DNA from: JAHQVI01 sp963749875
GTDB lineage: Bacteria; Pseudomonadota; Alphaproteobacteria; Rhizobiales; Rhodomicrobiaceae
Reading direction: 5' to 3'
DNA: 64,000 nt
Assembly: GCA_963749875.1 (NCBI GenBank)
Contig: CAVVOX010000005.1
Location: forward strand, 62,001 to 126,000
Part shown: piece by piece, positions 9,157-17,563 of the stretch
How positions within the stretch are numbered: the first letter of the stretch is position 1
How the letters are laid out: each line of letters starts with the position of its first letter
The notes under the pieces: generated by a model
The model's database searches: none
Seen by the model: the letters and a program-made list of their open reading frames with translations, nothing else
Told to the model about the DNA's origin: nothing
Program-made: the position numbers and the translations under genes

Positions 9157-10329
9157 TCACTTGCGATTTTCCAGCCAGGCCGTCAGGCGGGCCATCCCCT
9201 CACGGAGTTGATCGGGCGAGCGCAAATAGCAGATCCGGAAATAGCCCTCGCCTGCGGGGCCGAAAGCGCTGCCGGGAGCGAGACCGATATTGGCTTCGTC
9301 CACCAGCCTGAGCGCCGTGTCGAGCGAGCGCGTCTCGCTCTCAATGCCGAACAGCAGATAAAAGGCGCCGGCCGGCCAGGCGAAGCGGACATTGCCGAGC
9401 GGCTCGATCGCGGAACACACAATCTCCCGTCCCTGCCTCGCTCGCGCGATCTGCTCGCTTGCGACCGCTTCACCTTCCGTGAGGGCCACGACGCCGGCCG
9501 GCTGGAGGAAGGTCGGCACGCCGGAGGTGTTGTACTGGATCAAATTCTCGATCGTCTGCCCCAGCTCGGGCGGTGCCTGGAGCCAGCCCATGCGCCAGCC
9601 GGTCATCGCCCAGTTCTTCGAGAATGTCTGGACGAAGAGAATGCGGTCGCCCTCCTCACGCAGCGTCTGGAAGCTCGGTGCGACGTCGCCCTCATAATAG
9701 AAGCGCCCATAGACCTCGTCGGCGATAATCCAGAGGCCGCGGGACCGCGCAAATTCCAGAATGACGCGGAGCTCGTCCTGGCTGGCCGTCCAGCCGGTCG
9801 GATTGGAGGGCGTGTTGACGAACAGCGCGCGCGTTCGGTCGGTGCGGGCGGCGAACAGGCGATCGAGGTCGAGCGTCCAGCCCTCAGCGCCGAATTGCAT
9901 GGGCACGAAACGCGGCACGCCGCCGCGCGAGAGGATCGCGCCGGCGAAGTTCGGCCATCCGGGCGAGGGCACCATGACCTCATCGCCCGGCCCGACGAGG
10001 AGCTGCACCGCCATCTGGATCGCCTGCATGCCGCCGCAGGTGATGAAGAACTCTTCCGATGAGAAGGAACGATGATAGAGGCGCGCGAAATAGGCGGCCA
10101 GCGCCTCCCGGAGCGGGGGAATTCCGCGCTGGTAGGTGTAGAAGGTCTGCCCCTCGGCCAGCGCCGCACTCGCCGCCGCCCCGATGAGCGCGGAGGTGGG
10201 CATATCGCCTTCGCCCGCCCATAGCGGCACCAGCCCCTCGCGGTTGCGGCCATAATTGAAAACTCTCACAATGCCGCTTTCGGGCAGACTGCCCGCCGAA
10301 GGTGCGAGCTCGTCGATCAGGTCGGACAT
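9157..10329 (-). CDS. Class I/II PLP-dependent aminotransferase
   Basis: 390-residue fold-type I aminotransferase. Visible landmarks are YTYQRGIPPLREAL near the N-terminus, NTPSNPTGW for cofactor/substrate binding, the ADEVYGRF segment with the PLP-ring Asp, and the Schiff-base lysine in SKNWAMTGWRMGW. It resembles the aspartate/aromatic aminotransferase group. The substrate cannot be assigned, and the neighbouring AraC regulator and AzlCD exporter leave branched-chain or related amino acids as one possibility. It is divergent from the AraC gene across a 186-bp gap. Confidence 0.9.
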   Translation of the reverse strand: MSDLIDELAPSAGSLPESGIVRVFNYGRNREGLVPLWAGEGDMPTSALIGAAASAALAEGQTFYTYQRGIPPLREALAAYFARLYHRSFSSEEFFITCGGMQAIQMAVQLLVGPGDEVMVPSPGWPNFAGAILSRGGVPRFVPMQFGAEGWTLDLDRLFAARTDRTRALFVNTPSNPTGWTASQDELRVILEFARSRGLWIIADEVYGRFYYEGDVAPSFQTLREEGDRILFVQTFSKNWAMTGWRMGWLQAPPELGQTIENLIQYNTSGVPTFLQPAGVVALTEGEAVASEQIARARQGREIVCSAIEPLGNVRFAWPAGAFYLLFGIESETRSLDTALRLVDEANIGLAPGSAFGPAGEGYFRICYLRSPDQLREGMARLTAWLENRK

Positions 10330-10515
10330 AGGAAGGGCCTCTCACTTCATCTCACGCGCCCCAATCGCGACGGTTATTAGGGGCAGCTTGGAATGCTACC
10401 GCCGATTGGCGAGCGTTTGCATCGTTCATACGATGCTCGCGCCTTATGGACCAATTCCAAAAAGCGCCGCACTTTCATTCAAGCCAGCTGCGCGCCGAAA
10501 TGCTAAGGTCCGTCC

Positions 10516-11376
10516 ATGGATATGCTATCCCAGACGGAGGCGCTGCGGCAGATGCCGCTCGGTGTCGGCAAAGCCGCAAGGTTCTGGCGTGAGCCGCGCT
10601 ATGACAGTCTTGAATGCCTTACGGCGCAGTTCCGCACCTATGCCTATGAGCGCCACACGCACGAGACCTATGTCATCGGCAGCATCGTTGCCGGCTGCGA
10701 ACGTTTCGAGGTCACCGGTGTGCATTATGCGGCACGTCCGGGGGATCTGTGTTTCGTCTATCCGGACACGGTGCATGATGGTGAGGCCGAGGGCGACGGC
10801 TATGCCTATCGCATGATCTATCCCAGCCTGGAGCTGATGGCGGAGATCGCCCGGGACCTGACAGGCCGCGCGCCGAAGGGCACTTTGAGCTTTGGCGCGC
10901 CGGTGGTGCACGATCCCGAACTCAGCCGCGCATTCGTCACGGCGCACCGCTTGATGGAGCAGAAGAACGGCGCGCTGGAGGCCGATGAGGCGATGGTGCA
11001 GCTCCTGGGCCGGATTCTGATGCGCCACGGGCGGCTTTCGGCTCATGGCAAGTCTGCCGGCGAGCGTCAGGCGGTCAGGCGCGTAAAGGACTATCTAACC
11101 GAGAATGTCGCCGAGAACGTCGATCTGGTAACCCTCGCCGCGATTGCGGGCCTGTCCCGCTCGCATCTCATCCGGGCGTTCAAGCGCGAAACCGGGTTGA
11201 CGCCGCATGCCTTCACGATCGACCAGCGGGTTCGGCTTGCCAGAAGGCTGCTGCTCGAAGGCGATGCGCCGGTGAACGTCGCCATCGCAGCCGGCTTTGC
11301 CGATCAGGCCCATATGACGCGGGCGTTCAAGGCGCGGATCGGGGTGACGCCCGGCTCTTTCGCGCGGATGATCTGA
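10516..11376 (+). CDS. AraC family transcriptional regulator
   Basis: 286-residue activator with an N-terminal cupin-type AraC ligand domain (His-rich YERHTHETYVIG around residues 43-55) and two C-terminal helix-turn-helix motifs. The first is VTLAAIAGLSRSHLIRAFK; the second is followed by the family-typical end (around IGVTPGSFARM). The ATG at 10516 has an AAGG site 7-8 bases upstream. It lies 32 bp before azlC on the same strand, an arrangement typical of AraC regulators that switch on their AzlCD pair. Confidence 0.93.
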   Translation: MDMLSQTEALRQMPLGVGKAARFWREPRYDSLECLTAQFRTYAYERHTHETYVIGSIVAGCERFEVTGVHYAARPGDLCFVYPDTVHDGEAEGDGYAYRMIYPSLELMAEIARDLTGRAPKGTLSFGAPVVHDPELSRAFVTAHRLMEQKNGALEADEAMVQLLGRILMRHGRLSAHGKSAGERQAVRRVKDYLTENVAENVDLVTLAAIAGLSRSHLIRAFKRETGLTPHAFTIDQRVRLARRLLLEGDAPVNVAIAAGFADQAHMTRAFKARIGVTPGSFARMI

Positions 11377-11408
11377 CGGGGTCATCGACGATCAGCGGAA
11401 AGACAGTG

Positions 11409-12122
11409 ATGCTCAACGAACGGAGCCCGTGGCGGCAATTCCGCCAAGGGGTGATCGCAATTTCGCCGATTTGTGTCGCCGCCGTGCCGATCGGTCTGGT
11501 CTGGGGTGCGCTGGCCGTCGAGCGCGAGCTGTCGCTTTTCGAGATCGGCCTCATGAGCGCGACCGTTTTCGCCGGCGCCTCGCAATTCGTGGCGATCGGG
11601 CTCTGGGCGAGCCCGCTGCCTGTCGCGGCGATCGTCTTCGCAACCTTCCTGGTCAATCTGCGCCATGTGATGATGAGCGCTTCGCTCGGGCGGCGCATGG
11701 AGGCGTTCACGCCGGCGCAGCGCCTCGCCGCCTTTTACGGCCTCACCGACGAAGTCTGGGCGCTCGCGGAGGTGAGAAGCCTGAAGGAGCGCCTCACGCC
11801 TTCCTATTATGCGGGGCTCGTCCTGCCGCTTCTCCTAAGCTGGACCTCGAGCACGATCGCGGGCGGCGCGTTCGGCCGTGTGCTCGGCAATCCGGAGACT
11901 TTCGGTCTCGACTTCGTTTTCGCCGCAATGTTCATCGGCCTCATTGTCGGCTTTCGCCGGATGCCGGCCTGGCTGCCGGTGGTCGCCACCAGCGCGGCGG
12001 TGTCGGTGTTCACCCACCGGCTTCTGCCGTCCCCATGGTTCGTGATCGCAGGTGGCCTTGTTGCGGTCGGTGTTGCGGCGCTTCTGGCGCCCGCAGAACG
12101 CGCCGAAGTCAAAGAGGCATGA
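11409..12122 (+). CDS. azlC: AzlC family branched-chain amino acid permease
   Basis: Large subunit of the AzlCD exporter, which removes branched-chain amino acids or analogues from the cytoplasm. The ~237-residue hydrophobic protein begins with the family pattern RQGVIAISPICVAAVPIGLVWG and contains FAGASQFVAIGL and the conserved NLRHVMMSASL segment. The ATG at 11409 follows a GGAAAG site; a GTG one codon upstream is also possible. It is followed immediately by azlD (1-bp gap), so the two are translated together. Confidence 0.93.
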   Translation: MLNERSPWRQFRQGVIAISPICVAAVPIGLVWGALAVERELSLFEIGLMSATVFAGASQFVAIGLWASPLPVAAIVFATFLVNLRHVMMSASLGRRMEAFTPAQRLAAFYGLTDEVWALAEVRSLKERLTPSYYAGLVLPLLLSWTSSTIAGGAFGRVLGNPETFGLDFVFAAMFIGLIVGFRRMPAWLPVVATSAAVSVFTHRLLPSPWFVIAGGLVAVGVAALLAPAERAEVKEA

Positions 12123-12123
12123 G

Positions 12124-12408
12124 ATGGAACTGCTCACGATCCTCGGCATGGCGGTGGCGACCTACCTCACGCGCATTAGCGGCGATCTCATCATGCGCCG
12201 CCGGACATTGGGGCCAAGGACGGCCGCCGCTCTCAACGCCGTGCCGCCGGCCGTGCTGACCGCGGTGATCGCCCCTTCCGTCCTCGCCGCAGGACCGCCG
12301 GAAGCCATCGCCGGGCTGATTACGGCGGCAAGTGCCTTTCGTCTGCCGCTTCTGGTGACGATAGCCGTCGGCGTCGGAAGCCTGACGGTTCTGCGCGCGC
12401 TGTTTTAA
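12124..12408 (+). CDS. azlD: AzlD family small subunit of branched-chain amino acid exporter
   Basis: 94-residue membrane protein with three predicted helices and the AzlD landmarks ATYLTRISGD and AALNAVPPAVLTAVIAP. The start is the ATG at 12124, two bases after the azlC TGA; longer upstream starts would overlap azlC by 70 bp with no support. It is the partner of AzlC in branched-chain amino acid efflux. The probable end of the AraC-azlCD unit is followed by a repeat and decayed mobile DNA. Confidence 0.9.
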   Translation: MELLTILGMAVATYLTRISGDLIMRRRTLGPRTAAALNAVPPAVLTAVIAPSVLAAGPPEAIAGLITAASAFRLPLLVTIAVGVGSLTVLRALF

Positions 12409-12450
12409 CGCGGGCCGATCAGGCTTGCGCCGGTTCCTCCCTTTCCCTTG

Positions 12451-12515
12451 GGAGGGTTCTGCGAAACAGCATAGTCTGCGCCGCGCCGGCCGGAGAGCCG
12501 GGCCCCATTCGCATA
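12451..12515 (+). repeat. Second interspersed repeat family, copy 1
   Basis: About 60 bp shared, at roughly 80-85 percent identity by eye, with 28346-28410. Both contain TCTGCG(A/G)AACAGCATA followed by a GC-rich hairpin around CCGGCC-GAGAGCCGG. It sits just downstream of azlD and upstream of the IS5 remnant. Confidence 0.65.
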
Positions 12516-12594
12516 AGTGTCTGTCCGGAAGCATGTTAAGTCATTCGGAATCGTTTATGATTCTCTGCCGTTCAAAGGATTCTTGGGGGCGAGC

Positions 12595-13345
12595 ATGTGG
12601 ACGGCAGAGAGCCGCGCTCGATACGAGCGGAACTCCAACCGATATCCCAGCTATGTGACCGAGGAGGAATGGGGTCTGGTTGAGCCGCATCTTCCCGCTC
12701 AGCGCCGTGTCGATAGACGCGAGGTGCTAAACGCGATGCTTTACGTTCAAACCACCGGCTGCCAGTGGCGCATGCTGCCGAAAGACTTTCCGCCCAAGAG
12801 CACGGTGCATGATTATTTCGTCGAGTGGATGTGTGCCGGCATTCTCGACCGGATCTACCACGCCCTTTATGTCGAGATTCGCGAAGGGGTGGGAGGTGAA
12901 GCCAGTCCCACTTGCGCGATCATTGATGCTCAGAGCGTGAAAGCCGCTGAAAAAGGGGGGCGAGAATTGATCCCGTTGGCTATGATGCAGGCAAGAAAGT
13001 CAAAGGCATCAAGCGTCATGCGGCGGTCGATACGCTTGGTTTGACGATCGGTCTCGATATTACGGCGGCCGATGTCCAGAGCCTGCCCTCGCGAAGGCGG
13101 GGGATCGCGACGGGTGCATCCCGATGCTGAAACAGGTGCGGCGGCAATACCCTTTTCTGGATGCAATCATAGCCGATGGCGGTTATCAGGGTGTCGAGAC
13201 CGCCGCCGCCGTTTACAGAGCCACCAAGGCGCCGCTTCAAATTGTGAAGCGCAGTGATGCAGCAAGGGGCTTCGAAGTTCTGCCAAAACGCTGGATCGTC
13301 GAGCGGACTTTCGGCTGGCTCGGACGTTGCAGGCGGCTGGCTCGG
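12595..13345 (+). pseudogene. IS5-family transposase remnant
   Basis: Broken transposase. The N-terminal half reads normally (YVTEEEWGLVEPHLPA, TGCQWRMLPKDFPP, then the catalytic region AIIDAQSVKAAEKGG). The frame is lost at a run of six G residues near 12955 and resumes in another frame with KVKGIKRHAAVDTLGL. A ~23-bp GC-rich palindromic insertion around 13078-13100 breaks it again, and it then resumes as LKQVRRQYPFLDAIIADGGYQG and WIVERTFGWLGRCRRLA. The C-terminal end and any right inverted repeat are missing. No active element can be reconstructed. Confidence 0.85.
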
Positions 13346-13455
13346 CGACGGTCGGCGTCAGCATCGCCAAGAGCTTCTCTTACGACCCGATTGGCAATCT
13401 GATCTCAAAATCCGATGTCGGCGCCCACACCTATCCGGCCACCGGCCGGCCCCTA
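13345..13455 (+). pseudogene. RHS/YD-repeat protein fragment
   Basis: Short in-frame stretch whose translation contains SYDPIGNLISKSDVG, matching the YD-repeat pattern of RHS-type polymorphic toxins and wall proteins. It joins directly to the truncated end of the IS5 remnant and stops making sense after about 35 codons. It is probably the leftover of an RHS gene destroyed by transposition and deletion. The downstream sequence to 13890 shows no recognisable gene. Confidence 0.5.
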
Positions 13456-13890
13456 CAGCGACGCCAATATCGGCGGTGCGAAATAGCTTGTCGATCATGA
13501 GACGTCTGGTCCTGCACCTTTGTCGTAAGAGCGGGGGCGATCCCGTTGAAATACCGCCTGTTTAGCGCTTCTCCATCACGGCGCATTGACAAACATCAAT
13601 TCGGTCGATCTTGGAGGCGCCTCGCTCGGGTGACCGAATACGACGCACGGGTTCCGCCGGCCGCTGAACACTGTTGTGCATGGCTATCGCCTCAAAAAAG
13701 ATTACCGACCATTGCTCGGCATGAGCGACGGAACCTCATAGAGCGCGGATGTCGAGAGAACCCGCGAAAATCATTCCAGCACAGTTCTGGGACGGAGAGG
13801 CCGGTGCGTCCTGTTTGTTCTGTTTTCTTCCGGGCAAGTGCCCTTGTGTTGACCAGCTGATTTCCCATGTGATAAGCCGTTTCAACCAGT

Positions 13891-13967
13891 CGGAGTGTAG
13901 CGCAGCCTGGTAGCGCACCTGCTTCGGGAGCAGGGGGGCGGAGGTTCGAATCCTCTCACTCCGACCA
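13891..13967 (+). tRNA. tRNA-Pro (anticodon CGG)
   Basis: 77-nt cloverleaf with acceptor arms CGGAGTG/CACTCCG, D stem GCGC/GCGC with GG in the loop, anticodon stem CCTGC/GCAGG around loop TTCGGGA (anticodon CGG), T loop TTCGAAT, and an encoded ACCA end. It stands alone between decayed mobile DNA and a repeat copy. Confidence 0.96.
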
Positions 13968-14055
13968 ATCTCTTCAATCACTCCGCTGCAAATCTCCTAG
14001 GTAGCGGCATATTTAGCAGAAGCAGTGATTTGAAGAAGCGGATCGGGCTCGCGGC

Positions 14056-14226
14056 TCAGCGGCGATTCTCAAAGGCAGATCTGGCCCGCCAATGATGCCA
14101 TCGGTGGCGAAGAATTGGTGAAAGCCAATCCGCAATCAACCCGGTCGCAATGCCGATGATGAACGCAAGGCCACGTTCCCACCATCTTTGTGCTCTCAAT
14201 CGGTTCTCTTGCGCTTCAAAAAGCAT
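14056..14226 (-). CDS. Small single-helix membrane protein (hypothetical)
   Basis: 56-codon frame beginning MLFEAQENRLRAQRWWERG, followed by a hydrophobic stretch (FIIGIATGLIADWLSPIL) and a basic tail rich in R, H and W. This layout (amphipathic basic N-terminus, one helix, positive C-terminus) looks like a real small membrane protein rather than noise. Its start lies only about 10 bp from the edge of a repeat copy, so any original promoter or longer 5' end may have been displaced. No family is recognised. Confidence 0.45.
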   Translation of the reverse strand: MLFEAQENRLRAQRWWERGLAFIIGIATGLIADWLSPILRHRWHHWRARSAFENRR

Positions 14227-14235
14227 CGCGCATCG

Positions 14236-14361
14236 CTAGCGCAACGCGCGTCCAAACATGTCCTCGCGAAAGCGGGGATGGACGTGGGAACAGTTGCGCT
14301 CATCTTTTGAAATAGATCAACCCTCGTTCAATTGATTCCAATTGAACGAGGGTTGATCTCG
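14236..14361 (+). repeat. CTAG-bounded double-palindrome repeat, copy 2
   Basis: Same two-palindrome layout as copy 1, with palindrome 1 first. The left edge is CTAG (14236-14239). The right edge reads GATCTCG instead of GATCTAG, so one terminal TA has mutated. Palindrome 2 is almost perfect (arms of about 25 bp), and one arm reads CCCTCGTTCAATTG. It lies between the small membrane ORF and an 84-residue hypothetical gene. Confidence 0.9.
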
Positions 14362-14374
14362 CCCTCTCGCCGCT

Positions 14375-14629
14375 TCACACCTTCCCCTCGGTGGTTTCGA
14401 CTCCCAGCTTCTCTAATGTGCGCCGGACCGCTCCTAAATTCATCCACATCGACTGCGTTTCCCCAGCTTTGAACCCGGCAATAGTCCGCTTGAAAACGCG
14501 TGACATTTGCAAAAGCTCATCCCAAATCGTCCAACGCACTTTCGCGGGCTTTCCGGGAGAGCGGCCTACTGATATACCGTCACCGCCGGCGCGCAAGGCG
14601 ACCCTGCCCCTCTTTGATCCGCCCACCAT
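14375..14629 (-). CDS. Hypothetical 84-residue protein
   Basis: Small basic protein with no recognised domain. Residues 40-78 form a plausible helical segment (around FKRTIAGFKAGETQSMWMN and LGAVRRTLEKLG). It is divergent from the FecCD permease gene and abuts repeat copy 2. The N-terminal ~30 residues are glycine/arginine rich and may be upstream noise, so the true start could be internal. Support is only the coding-like C-terminal half. Confidence 0.4.
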   Translation of the reverse strand: MVGGSKRGRVALRAGGDGISVGRSPGKPAKVRWTIWDELLQMSRVFKRTIAGFKAGETQSMWMNLGAVRRTLEKLGVETTEGKV

Positions 14630-14690
14630 CCCACGGCACCGCGCCGTCTTCTCCGTTGCAACGGGTTTGCGCGCGCACTATCACCGCCGC

Positions 14691-15776
14691 ATGGCCACCG
14701 AAGACCGAACCGCTGCAGATCGAAAAGGGAACGCCCTGCGTGTCCTCCCCGAAGGCGTCCGATTTCGGCTTTCGCCTTTGACCGCCGGGCTCGCCCTGCT
14801 CGTGGCGGTTTTGTTCATCGCCTCCCTGGCGATCGGTCCCGCCTCCCTCGGTCTGGATGCGGTCGTCCGGGGCCTGTTCGGCTTCGGCGATCCGGTCGAT
14901 GTGCTGATCGTGCAGGAATTGCGGCTGCCGAGAGCCATTCTGGCGGCCCTGATTGGGGCAACGCTTGCGCTGAGCGGTGCGGCGCTGCAAGGGCTGGTCC
15001 GCAATCCGCTGGCCGCGCCCTCCATCTTCGGCGCGCCGAGCGCGGCGGCGTTCGGAGCGGTGCTCGCCATCGGCACCGGCCTCGCCGACACCCTGTCCTA
15101 CGCGCTGCCCATCGCCGCAATGCTCGTCGCGCTCGTCTCGGTGGGGGCGCTGCTCATGCTGGCCGGCCCATCGGCGAGCATGTTGACGCTGCTCCTGGCC
15201 GGACTCGCGCTCTCGAGCCTCGCCAGCGCGGCGGTGTCGCTCGCGCTCAATCTGGCGCCAAATCCTTTCGCCGCGCTCGAAATCGCCTTCTGGCTCCTGG
15301 GTTCGCTGGAGGATCGCAGCTTTCAGCATGTGGCCATGGCCGCACCCTTGATGGCGGTGTGCTGGGTCCTCCTGATCGGGGCACGGGGATCGCTCAGGAT
15401 CCTGACATTGGGCGAGGACGTCGCGCGCACCAGCGGGGTCAATATGGGCCGGCTGAAGCTGGTCACGGTGACGGGCGTGGCCATGGGCGTCGGCGCGGCG
15501 GTCGCGGTTTCCGGTGTGATCGGATTTGTCGGGCTCGTCACGCCGCATCTGGTCCGTCCGCTGGTCGGGCACGATCCGGCGCGTGTCCACGTCCCGGCGA
15601 TGCTGGCCGGCAGCGCTCTCCTGCTTGCCGCGGATTGCGCGTCGCGGCTCATTCCGTCCTCAGGCGAGATCCGGATCGGCGTATTGACGGCGATCATCGG
15701 CGTGCCGTTCTTCATCTGGCTGGTGCTGAAACAGCGTGGGCGCGACCTTGTGCAAGGCATGGGGGGCACCGGATGA
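14691..15776 (+). CDS. FecCD-type iron/siderophore ABC transporter permease
   Basis: Inner-membrane permease (361 residues from the ATG at 14691) of the FecCD/BtuC family, importing ferric siderophores, haem or cobalamin. Typical segments are LRLPRAILAALIGATLALSG, GLVRNPLAAPSIFG, GEDVARTSGV and the C-terminal GFVGLVTPHLVRPLVGHDPA. The open frame extends 100 codons further upstream, but that part is non-hydrophobic and overlaps a divergent ORF, so the shorter form is preferred; its ribosome site is weak. It overlaps the ATPase gene by ATGA. No substrate-binding protein or TonB receptor is present in the window. Confidence 0.9.
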   Translation: MATEDRTAADRKGNALRVLPEGVRFRLSPLTAGLALLVAVLFIASLAIGPASLGLDAVVRGLFGFGDPVDVLIVQELRLPRAILAALIGATLALSGAALQGLVRNPLAAPSIFGAPSAAAFGAVLAIGTGLADTLSYALPIAAMLVALVSVGALLMLAGPSASMLTLLLAGLALSSLASAAVSLALNLAPNPFAALEIAFWLLGSLEDRSFQHVAMAAPLMAVCWVLLIGARGSLRILTLGEDVARTSGVNMGRLKLVTVTGVAMGVGAAVAVSGVIGFVGLVTPHLVRPLVGHDPARVHVPAMLAGSALLLAADCASRLIPSSGEIRIGVLTAIIGVPFFIWLVLKQRGRDLVQGMGGTG

Positions 15777-16552
15777 CGCTGATTGCGGAGGGACTGAGCG
15801 TGACGCTCGGAGGGCGCCGCGTCCTTCAGGATCTGTCCTTCCGGGCGGAGCGCGGCGAATTGCTGATCGTCGTCGGGCCGAACGGCGCCGGCAAGACGAC
15901 CCTGCTCAAGGCCGTTGCCTGTCTCATCGCTCATCAGGGCCGGCTCGACTGGGATGGCCAGCCCGTGACAAGCCTGAGCGCCGGGCAAAAGGCAAAGATG
16001 ATGGCTTATCTGCCGCAGGGCCATGTGGCTCACTGGCCGCTCAAAGCGCGCGACGTGGTCACGATGGGACGCGCGCCGTTCGCGTCGAGCTTCAGCCGGC
16101 TCAGCCGCGCCGATTGCAATGCGATCGACCAGGCCATCGACGCCGTCGGAGCGGCCGAATTCATCTGCCGTCCGATCACGGAGCTTTCCGGCGGCGAACG
16201 CGCACGGATCATGCTGGCGCGCGCGCTTGCGGTCGGGGCGCCGCTGCTCCTTGCGGACGAGCCGGTCACATCGCTCGATCCGGCGCATCAGCTTGGCGTC
16301 ATGAATATCCTTTCCGGCGAAGCAAAAGCCGGCCGGCTGATCATCGCGGTCAGTCACGATCTGATGCTCGCGGCGCGCTACGCGGACCGGATTCTCGTCC
16401 TGTCGCAGGGAAAATGCGCAGCCCTCGGAGCCCCTGGCCAGACACTCACCGCGGATGTTCTGCGAAGGATCTTTGAAGTCGAGCCGCTGGAGCTGAGCGC
16501 GAACGGAGTCTCGCTCGAAATTCCATGGCAGCCGGTTGCCCCGAAGGGCTGA
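15773..16552 (+). CDS. ABC transporter ATPase, FepC/FhuC/HmuV type
   Basis: 259-residue ATP-binding subunit for the preceding permease. It has Walker A GPNGAGKTT, Q-loop YLPQGH, signature ELSGGERARIMLARALA, Walker B LLLADEPVTSLD and switch histidine AVSHD. The ATG overlaps the permease TGA (ATGA), which indicates translational coupling. Substrate class (iron complex, haem or B12) is inferred from family only. Confidence 0.92.
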   Translation: MTLIAEGLSVTLGGRRVLQDLSFRAERGELLIVVGPNGAGKTTLLKAVACLIAHQGRLDWDGQPVTSLSAGQKAKMMAYLPQGHVAHWPLKARDVVTMGRAPFASSFSRLSRADCNAIDQAIDAVGAAEFICRPITELSGGERARIMLARALAVGAPLLLADEPVTSLDPAHQLGVMNILSGEAKAGRLIIAVSHDLMLAARYADRILVLSQGKCAALGAPGQTLTADVLRRIFEVEPLELSANGVSLEIPWQPVAPKG

Positions 16553-16573
16553 CGCCGCTCACGGCGTTGCCGA

Positions 16574-16918
16574 TCAGGGAGCGGTGTCCTGCCGGAACAA
16601 GGATTGGATCCGCGCCCGTAGCCTCGCATTGGCCTTGACCTTCGCGTGGGTCACCGTCAGGGCGACACCGAGCAGATAGCCGATTTGGACGGCCGTAACC
16701 GTGCCAAATGCGTAGAGCACACAGAGCCAAAGGGACCAGCCGTGGCTTATGCTGAGAGCGAATGCCGCAATGAGCGCGATGAACGACAAGACGATGGCGG
16801 CGCCGGCCCTGTAGAGAAGCCCGGAAAGAAATCCGGCGAGACCGGCGAAGGCGAATGCCCACACGCCGATCCTCCATGCTTCAGAGGCGATGAAGAGGTC
16901 TCCTTGCAGAACAGACAT
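16574..16918 (-). CDS. Small integral membrane protein (hypothetical)
   Basis: 114-residue protein with about three hydrophobic helices (GVWAFAFAGLAGFLSG, IVLSFIALIAAFAL, LWLCVLYAFGTVTAVQIGYL) and a basic C-terminus. The ATG at 16918 follows a GGGGA site and gives a compact membrane protein; the longer frame adds 48 residues that are not hydrophobic. It is convergent with the ABC ATPase gene. No family is recognised. Confidence 0.6.
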   Translation of the reverse strand: MSVLQGDLFIASEAWRIGVWAFAFAGLAGFLSGLLYRAGAAIVLSFIALIAAFALSISHGWSLWLCVLYAFGTVTAVQIGYLLGVALTVTHAKVKANARLRARIQSLFRQDTAP

Positions 16919-17563
16919 GCCATTATCCCCGCAAATCGCTCCTGCATGACCCGCCATCTCCCTCGGCAAATAATGTGCCCGCATCTGCAACACCCCCAAG
17001 CATTCCTGAGACGCCGACAGCCGCTGCGGACGCATTCGACTGACCCACAGCACGTCTTTCATCTCAGCTATTCAACGTATAATCCCATGATTACATGTCA
17101 TAAGCAACGAACAGTTCATAGTCCGCCTAAGCTGAAATTCAGTTTTGCTTTTTTTAAAGCTTCTTTCGCCATGTGATTTCATCTTACGAATCAAAAAATT
17201 CGACTAAGGGAGTGATACTAAACGGATTTTATGTTCCGTTAATGGCATGAGCCGCTCGTGCCGCAATTCCAGAACATGCCTGAGAGCGCATCTATTCGTT
17301 CGCAAACATTTCGCATTCCCAGAGTTGAAACTTTCGCGGCGCCCAGGAATTCAATCGTAGATGGTGTCCAAAATGGACTTTGACCAGTCTGAACTCTTAT
17401 GTCCGTCCGCCATTGATCGCCGCGTTTCGAATCTGACGCATGGCACGCCTCGCTGACCGCGACAATGCGATCCGGATTTGAACAACTGTCGGGTCGGAAC
17501 CTTGGCTCGCCCGCCAGTCTTTGTTAAGGGCTTTAAGGGAGAACGGCTGAACAGGAGATATCC
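16919..17563. other. AT-rich gap without a convincing gene
   Basis: About 640 bp between the small membrane protein and the MscS-like channel. The middle part (about 17060-17340) is clearly more AT-rich than the surrounding genome, with T/A runs. Short frames on both strands lack ribosome sites or family features. It may hold promoters for the flanking divergent genes or be the scar of an insertion. Confidence 0.5.
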
